A DNA stretch of 64,000 nt from Pararoseomonas sp. SCSIO 73927. Lineage in GTDB: Bacteria > Pseudomonadota > Alphaproteobacteria > Acetobacterales > Acetobacteraceae. The stretch's first letter is position 1. Each line of letters opens with the position of its first letter. The stretch covers positions 1,792,501-1,856,500 of the forward strand of contig NZ_CP146232.1 in the NCBI RefSeq assembly GCF_037040815.1, read 5' to 3'. The notes beneath the pieces are model-generated. The model did no database searches. It had not been told where the DNA came from and was given only the letters and a program-made list of their open reading frames with translations. Shown here in pieces: positions 59,118 to 64,000 of this stretch. Position numbers and translations under genes: made by a program.

Positions 59118-59682
59118 CGGCGGTCCTCTCCCCCGCGATCGGGGCGCCCGCGATCAGGGCGCGCCGGGCCCGCCAAAGGCGCGACATCACCGTGCCGATC
59201 GGCACGCCGGTGACCCCGGCGATCTCCTTGTAGGAGAGTTCCTCCAGCTCCCGCAGGACGAGGCATTCCCGCAGCTCCACGGGCAGGGCAGCCAGGGCCT
59301 TCTCCAGCCGCGCGGCGTCGTCCTGGCGGGCCAGCGCGGCCTCCGGGCCGGCGGCGGGATCCGGCAGGTTCGCCACCGCCTCGCCGTCCAGCGCCTCGCC
59401 TCCGGCGCCCTCCGCCCGCCGGCGCGCGGCCAGCATGGTGTAGGCGGTGTTGCGGACAATGCGCAGGAGCCAGGCGCGCCCGTCCTCTCCGCGGAAGGAT
59501 TCCTGGTAGTTCAGGCCCCGGAGCACCGCCTCCTGCACAACATCCTCCGCCAGATGGGGATCGCGCACCAGCCAGCGAGCCAGGCTGTATGCGGCATCCA
59601 GATGCGTGAGAACCACCTCGTCGAAGCCCGGCCTCGGCGCGGGCCCTGCCGGTCCGGAGGCCGGCCGGACGCGCCAACTCAT
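59107..59682 (-). CDS. ECF (extracytoplasmic function) RNA polymerase sigma factor
   Basis: A 191-aa sigma factor of the sigma-70 family, regions 2 and 4 only. Region 2 contains SLARWLVRDPHLAEDVVQEAVL and RAWLLRIVRNTAY; region 4 contains LPVELRECLVLRELEELSYK and GVPIGTVMSRLWRARRAL. It would direct RNA polymerase to stress-response promoters when freed from the adjacent anti-sigma factor. Target genes are not known; the efflux genes at 60069 are the closest divergent candidates. Confidence 0.93.
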   Translation of the reverse strand: MSWRVRPASGPAGPAPRPGFDEVVLTHLDAAYSLARWLVRDPHLAEDVVQEAVLRGLNYQESFRGEDGRAWLLRIVRNTAYTMLAARRRAEGAGGEALDGEAVANLPDPAAGPEAALARQDDAARLEKALAALPVELRECLVLRELEELSYKEIAGVTGVPIGTVMSRLWRARRALIAGAPIAGERTADEP

Positions 59683-59731
59683 GCCGTGGCCCCGCGGAAG
59701 GGGCGGGGCCGCGCGGGGCCGGAAGGCTGGG

Positions 59732-59893
59732 TCAGCCCGGTCCGCCCCGCCGCGCGGACCGATGACTGCGGCCCTGGGGACCGGAGGGGGCAGGCTGCCG
59801 GCATCGTGCCTCCTGATCGGGTCGTTTCAGCGGACCCAAGCCCAGGTCCAGCTCCAGGCCGTTCCCGTGCCGCATCGTCCGGTCCTCGTCCAT
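59732..59893 (-). CDS. Possible small protein upstream of the ECF sigma gene
   Basis: A 53-codon frame starting at ATG 59893 with a perfect GGAGG seven bases upstream. The first 25 residues (MDEDRTMRHGNGLELDLGLG) use typical GC-rich codons; the rest is less convincing. It could be a leader peptide or a small co-expressed protein. An alternative frame, 59679-59900, uses the ATG just inside the same ribosome site and overlaps the sigma start as ATGA. Only one, or neither, is likely to be real. Confidence 0.3.
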   Translation of the reverse strand: MDEDRTMRHGNGLELDLGLGPLKRPDQEARCRQPAPSGPQGRSHRSARRGGPG

Positions 59894-59995
59894 GGCCCAT
59901 CCTCCAGCCCTGACCAATGGACCGCGGCGGGGACGGCTTTATTCGCGGCCGGACCGTGCCTGCCTTCCCCCTTTCGGCGCATCGTAACGCCTGCT

Positions 59996-60018
59996 GGAAC
60001 GTACCGGGCCAAGATCGT
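59996..60018 (+). promoter_or_regulatory. Possible ECF-type promoter for the efflux operon
   Basis: GGAAC (59996-60000), 15-base spacer, CGT (60016-60018). This resembles the GGAAC-N16/17-CGT promoters of ECF sigma factors but with a spacer one or two bases short. It lies about 50 bases before the efflux adaptor gene and is divergent from an ECF sigma gene. Confidence 0.3.
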
Positions 60019-60068
60019 ACTTTCGATTACACACAGCACCGATCAGAATGGTGCTTTCCGGCCGGGAA

Positions 60069-61223
60069 ATGATGATGCGCCCAGTTTTTGCCGCGCTGTG
60101 CTGCCTGCTGCTCGCCTCCGCCCCTGCCCTGGCGCAAGAGGCGGCCGTTTCCGTGGCGGCGGCGCCGGCGGCGGTCGGGCCGCTGCCGGTGGAGGTAACG
60201 GCGAACGGGACGGCGCAGGCCGTCTCCGTCATCTCCGTCCGCTCCCGCGTGGACGGGCAGATCGAGCGGGTGCACGTGCAGGAGGGGCAGGTGGTGAAGG
60301 CGGGCGACCTGCTCTTCACCCTGGATTCCCGCAACACCGGGGCCCTGCTGCAGCAGCAGGAGGCTATCCTGGCGCGGGACCGGGCGCAGCTGGAGCGGGC
60401 GCAGTCCGACGCGCGGCGCTACGCTTCCCTCCGCTCCGACGCCTTCGCCTCCGCCCAGCGGGCGGAGCAGGCGCAGGCGGACGCGACGGGGCTGGCGGCC
60501 ACCGTGCGGGCGGATGAGGCGCAGGTGGCCCAGACCCGGCTGACGCTGGAATTCGCCACCATCCGGGCCGAGGCCGCGGGGCGGCTGGGCGCGCTGCCGG
60601 TGAAGGAGGGCAACTTCGTGCGGGCGGCCGAAGGGGCGGTGCTGGCCACCATCACCCAGACCGACCCGATCAACGTCGCCTTCTCCGTGCCCGAGCGCTG
60701 GCTGGGCGAGCTGCGGGAGGCGCAGGCGCGCGGGGAGCGGCCGCGGGTGCGGGCGGGCGCGCCGGGCGACAGCGGCCGGCCGGCCGAGGGCGAGCTGATC
60801 TTCGTGGACAGCTCCGTGGACACGGCGACCGGCACGATCGGGCTGAAGGCGCGCTTCGCCAACGCCCCCGCCCGGCTCTGGCCAGGGCAGTACCTGGAGG
60901 TGGTGATGGTGCCGCGCGTGGAGCCGCAGGCTGTCTCCGTGCCCGCGGCCGCGGTGCGCGTGGGGCAGGGCGGCAACTTCCTCTACGCCGTGACGCCGGA
61001 GAACACCGCCCGCCGCGTGGCGGTGCGGGTGGTACGCTACGCCGCCGGCCGCGCCGTGATCGAGGGCGGGGTGGCGAACGGCGAGATGGTGGTGACGGAG
61101 GGGATCGAGCGGCTGCGCGACGGGGCGCGGGTGGCCGTGCGGAACGCTGGCGGCCCGCCGGCGGGGCCGCAATCCGAAGCGCCCGCGGCGAACGGCGCCG
61201 GCCGGCAGGCGAGCGCCCGATGA
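60069..61223 (+). CDS. RND efflux periplasmic adaptor (membrane fusion protein)
   Basis: A 384-aa HlyD/MexE-type protein. The signal peptide is MMMRPVFAALCCLLLASAPALA; cysteines at the signal end might allow lipidation but the type I site ALAQE is better. The biotinyl-lipoyl half-motifs SRVDGQIERVHVQEGQVVKAG and RLGALPVKEGNFV frame a helical hairpin (about 85-155), followed by the beta-barrel and membrane-proximal domains. It links the inner-membrane pump encoded next to an outer-membrane channel. I prefer ATG 60069; ATG 60048 is possible. Its stop overlaps the pump start (ATGA). Confidence 0.92.
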   Translation: MMMRPVFAALCCLLLASAPALAQEAAVSVAAAPAAVGPLPVEVTANGTAQAVSVISVRSRVDGQIERVHVQEGQVVKAGDLLFTLDSRNTGALLQQQEAILARDRAQLERAQSDARRYASLRSDAFASAQRAEQAQADATGLAATVRADEAQVAQTRLTLEFATIRAEAAGRLGALPVKEGNFVRAAEGAVLATITQTDPINVAFSVPERWLGELREAQARGERPRVRAGAPGDSGRPAEGELIFVDSSVDTATGTIGLKARFANAPARLWPGQYLEVVMVPRVEPQAVSVPAAAVRVGQGGNFLYAVTPENTARRVAVRVVRYAAGRAVIEGGVANGEMVVTEGIERLRDGARVAVRNAGGPPAGPQSEAPAANGAGRQASAR

Positions 61224-64000
61224 ACCTTTCCGCGATCTTCATCCGCCGCCCGATCATGACCGGGCTGCTCTCCGCCGCGATCGTGCTGGCGGGGATCCTC
61301 GGCTACCTGTCCATGCCCGTCGCGGCCGTGCCGCGCGTGGACTTCCCGGTGATCACGGTGAGCGCGCAGCTTCCCGGCGCGAGCCCGGAGACGATGGCGA
61401 CCTCCGTCGCGCTGCCGATGGAGCGCGAGTTCTCCACCATCACGGGGATCGATTCGATCTCCTCCACCTCCGGCCAGGGTACGACGCAGATCACGCTGCA
61501 GTTCGTGCTGACCCGGAACATCGACGCGGCGGCGCAGGACGTGCAGGCGGCGCTGACCCGCGCGCAGCGGCGCCTGCCGATCGAGATGACGACCCCGCCT
61601 TCCTACCGGAAGGCGAACCCGGCGGACGCGCCGGTGGTGCTGCTGACGCTCTCGGGCGGCGACGTGCCGCTGTTCCAGCTGAACGACATCGCCTCCACCC
61701 TTGTCTCCCCCGCCCTGTCGCGGGTGCCGGGGGTGGCGCAGGTGGTGACCTACGGCGAGCAGCTGTTCTCGGTTCGCGTGCGGATGCGGGCGGACCGGCT
61801 GGCCAGCATGGGGCTGACGCTGGACCAGGTGAGCGGCGCGGTGGCGGCCGCCAATTCCAGCACCCCCGTCGGCACGCTGTCGGGCCAGCGGCAGCAGATG
61901 GTGATCCGCGGCAACGACCAGCCGCCGGACGCGGCGGCCTTCGGCAACCTCATCGTCGCCGGGCGCGCCGGCGCGCCGGTGCGGCTGGCCGACATCGCGG
62001 AGGTGGTGGACGGGGTGCAGAACGACCGCATCGCCTCCTACCGCAACGGGGTGCGCGGGCTGACGCTGGCGGTGCAGCGCCAGCCGGACGCGAACACGGT
62101 GGAGGTGGTGGACGGGGTCTTCGCGGCCCTGCCGGAGCTGCAGGCGGCGCTGCCGCCGGGGGCGCGGATCGACGTGTCGCTGGACCGCTCGCTCTCCATC
62201 CGGGCCGCCGTGCACGACGTGCAGGAGAGCCTGATCATCGCCATCGGGCTGGTGGTGCTGGTGGTCTGGCTCTTCCTGCGCCGGCTGCTGGCGACGCTGA
62301 TCCCGATGATCGCGGTGCCCATCTCGCTCGCCGGCACCTTCGCCCTGATGTACGCGATGGGCTACGGCATCGACAACGTGACGCTCCTCGGCCTGACGCT
62401 CGCCGTCGGGTTGGTGGTGGACGACGCCATCGTGATGCTGGAGGCGATCATCCGCCACGTGGAGGAGGGGATGAACCCCTTCGAGGCGGCGATGAAGGGA
62501 TCGCGCGAGATCGGCTTCACCATCATCTCCATCACCCTCTCGCTGACCGCGGTGTTCCTGCCGATCCTGCTGATGGGCGGCGTGGTGGGGCGGGTGTTCA
62601 ACGCCTTCGCGGCCACTGTCTCCCTCGCGGTGGCCGTGTCCTGCTTCGTCTCCCTCACCCTCACCCCGCTCATGGCCTCCTGGCTGCCGGCGCATTCCCA
62701 CGGGGCGAAGCCCGGCCGGGTGGACGCCTTCCTAGAGGCGGGGTTCCGGGGGATCGAGCGGGGCTACGCCTGGGCGCTGGACTGGGCGCTGCGCTACCGG
62801 CCCGTGACCTGGGGCGTGTTCTTCGCCTCGCTCGTCGCCGCCGGCTGGCTGGCGATGGCGATGCCGAAGGGCTTCTTCCCCGTGGAGGACACCGGCCTCG
62901 TCAGTGCCTCCACCGAGGGGCCGCGCGACGCGTCCTACGCCGCGATGACGGAGATGCAGGGGCAGGTGGCGGCCATCATCGGGCGCAACCCCTATGTGAG
63001 GAGCGTCTCCTCCAACATCGGCGCCACCGGGCAGAGCCTTTCCGTCAACCAGGGGCGCATGTTCATCGAGCTGAAGCCGCGGAGCGAGCGGCCGATGGTG
63101 ACGGAGGTGATCCAGCAGCTCCGGCGCGAGGTCTCCGGCGTGCCGGGAATGCAGACCTTCCTGCAGCCCATCCAGAACCTGAACTTCGGGGCGCGGCAGT
63201 CCCGCACCCTGTACATGTACACGCTGCAGGGGCTGGAATCGAAGTCGCTCTACGACTTCGCGCAGCGGCTGGCGGCCCGGCTGCGGGGCAACCCCCTGCT
63301 GCAGGACGTGAACACGGACCTCCAGCTCGATGCCCCCGTGGTGAACGTGCAGGTGGACCGCGACCGGGCGGCCGCGCTGGGCGTGAACGTGGACCAGGTG
63401 CGGCAGGCCCTCTACTCCGCCTTCGGGGCGCGGCAGATCTCCACCATCTACGCCCAGGCCAACGCCTACCCCGTGATCGTGGAGGCACTGCCGGAGGACC
63501 AGCGGGACGAGAACGGGCTGCAGAAGCTCTATCTCCGCTCCAGCGGCCCCGGCGGCAGCGGGCGGGCGACGGCAGCCGGGCCCGCCACCGACAGCAGGCT
63601 GGTGCCCCTCTCCGCCCTGGCCACCATCCAGCGCGGCACGGGGCCGCTGACGGTGGCGCACCAGGGGCAGCTCCCGGCGGTGACAATCGGCTTCAACCTG
63701 CCGCCCGGCGTGGCGCTGGGGCAGGCCACCGACGCGATCAAGGCCACCGAGGCGGAGATGCAGCCGCCCCCCGGCGTGATCGGCGCCTTCTCCGGCACGG
63801 CGCAGGTGTTCCAGCAGGCGCTGGCGGGCCAGGGCATGCTGATCCTGGCCGCGGTGATCGTGATGTACGTGGTGCTGGGCGTCCTCTACGAGAGCCTGGT
63901 CCACCCGCTGACCATCCTCTCTGGCCTGCCGGCCGCGGCGCTGGGGGCCCTGGCGACGCTGTGGCTCTTCGGGATGGACCTCTCCGTCATCGCGGTGATC
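61220..64000 (+). CDS. RND efflux pump inner-membrane subunit (cut by window end)
   Basis: 927 codons are visible, open to the window edge; full members have about 1,030-1,050. It begins MNLSAIFIRRPIMTGLL, the standard first helix. Proton-relay aspartates D401 and D402 are in GLVVDDAIVMLEA, and PVAAVPRVDFPVITVSAQLPG and FFPVEDTGL mark the two pore-domain repeats. The MdtB/MuxB-like look (RRPIMT, VPRVDFP) suggests a multidrug or metabolite exporter. It starts inside the adaptor stop, so both are translated together. No outer-membrane channel is visible in the window. Confidence 0.95.
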   Translation, partial: MNLSAIFIRRPIMTGLLSAAIVLAGILGYLSMPVAAVPRVDFPVITVSAQLPGASPETMATSVALPMEREFSTITGIDSISSTSGQGTTQITLQFVLTRNIDAAAQDVQAALTRAQRRLPIEMTTPPSYRKANPADAPVVLLTLSGGDVPLFQLNDIASTLVSPALSRVPGVAQVVTYGEQLFSVRVRMRADRLASMGLTLDQVSGAVAAANSSTPVGTLSGQRQQMVIRGNDQPPDAAAFGNLIVAGRAGAPVRLADIAEVVDGVQNDRIASYRNGVRGLTLAVQRQPDANTVEVVDGVFAALPELQAALPPGARIDVSLDRSLSIRAAVHDVQESLIIAIGLVVLVVWLFLRRLLATLIPMIAVPISLAGTFALMYAMGYGIDNVTLLGLTLAVGLVVDDAIVMLEAIIRHVEEGMNPFEAAMKGSREIGFTIISITLSLTAVFLPILLMGGVVGRVFNAFAATVSLAVAVSCFVSLTLTPLMASWLPAHSHGAKPGRVDAFLEAGFRGIERGYAWALDWALRYRPVTWGVFFASLVAAGWLAMAMPKGFFPVEDTGLVSASTEGPRDASYAAMTEMQGQVAAIIGRNPYVRSVSSNIGATGQSLSVNQGRMFIELKPRSERPMVTEVIQQLRREVSGVPGMQTFLQPIQNLNFGARQSRTLYMYTLQGLESKSLYDFAQRLAARLRGNPLLQDVNTDLQLDAPVVNVQVDRDRAAALGVNVDQVRQALYSAFGARQISTIYAQANAYPVIVEALPEDQRDENGLQKLYLRSSGPGGSGRATAAGPATDSRLVPLSALATIQRGTGPLTVAHQGQLPAVTIGFNLPPGVALGQATDAIKATEAEMQPPPGVIGAFSGTAQVFQQALAGQGMLILAAVIVMYVVLGVLYESLVHPLTILSGLPAAALGALATLWLFGMDLSVIAVI

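Noticed and set aside
1..64000. CRISPR arrays, tRNA or rRNA genes, prophage
   Set aside because: No regularly spaced direct repeats, no tRNA-like cloverleaf or CCA end, no rRNA-like stretch and no phage structural genes were seen on reading through.

Overview
The window is very GC-rich DNA from an alphaproteobacterium. Its content fits the Acetobacteraceae, most likely a Roseomonas-like soil or water organism. The evidence is a separate F0 ATP synthase operon (atpI-B-E-F'-F) carrying the b' subunit, a SecB tail, a metX-metW pair, an aromatic operon (chorismate mutase, hisC-type aminotransferase, tyrA), and a large expansion of Bug-type (TctC-like) periplasmic binding proteins. The family assignment is inference; no rRNA or marker phylogeny is available here.

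Layout. 1-9277 is core genome: the end of secB, an ABC exporter, the F0 operon, a peptide-type ABC binding protein, metX, metW and a small coupled gene. 9337-49666 is an accessory catabolic region. It holds ten intact Bug proteins and one truncated copy, but no TctA/TctB membrane partners. These are interleaved with acid-sugar dehydratases of the enolase superfamily (three), Ldh-type and D-2-hydroxyacid dehydrogenases, SDRs, TIM-barrel amidohydrolases, and CoA-ester enzymes (acyl-CoA dehydrogenase, enoyl-CoA hydratases, CaiB transferase, HMG-CoA-lyase type). There is also a Rieske/ferredoxin/reductase set. Each module has its own GntR, IclR or LysR regulator, usually divergent, and several have clear palindromic operator candidates. 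Decay marks the region: an IS5-type transposase fragment, an N-terminal fragment of a DUF849 (beta-keto acid cleavage) gene, and a Bug gene reduced to its C-terminal third. 50265-64000 returns to core-like content: an orphan LutB protein, tyrA-hisC-chorismate mutase, a prolyl oligopeptidase, a LysE exporter, an ECF sigma/anti-sigma pair, and an RND efflux adaptor and pump (pump cut by the window end).

How the genes work together. Each accessory module pairs a periplasmic ligand-binding protein with a few cytoplasmic enzymes and a ligand-responsive repressor. This is what a scavenger of many organic and sugar acids would carry. The best-defined module spans 22802-31239. An IclR regulator sits between a divergent mmgE/prpD-caiB-ech-acad operon and an SDR gene followed by a Bug/HMG-CoA-lyase pair. 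The palindrome TGTTGA-N4-TCAACA, or its arm-swapped form, lies before all three transcription units, so the whole set looks like one regulon for a branched or dicarboxylic acid.

Outside the genes, the most striking feature is a family of intergenic repeats at gene 3' ends (138-190, 5126-5240, 5246-5345, 51779-52021, 54989-55233). They are built from hairpins whose stems change by compensating substitutions while the GGAA loop stays fixed. The two longest copies bracket the aromatic operon as direct repeats.
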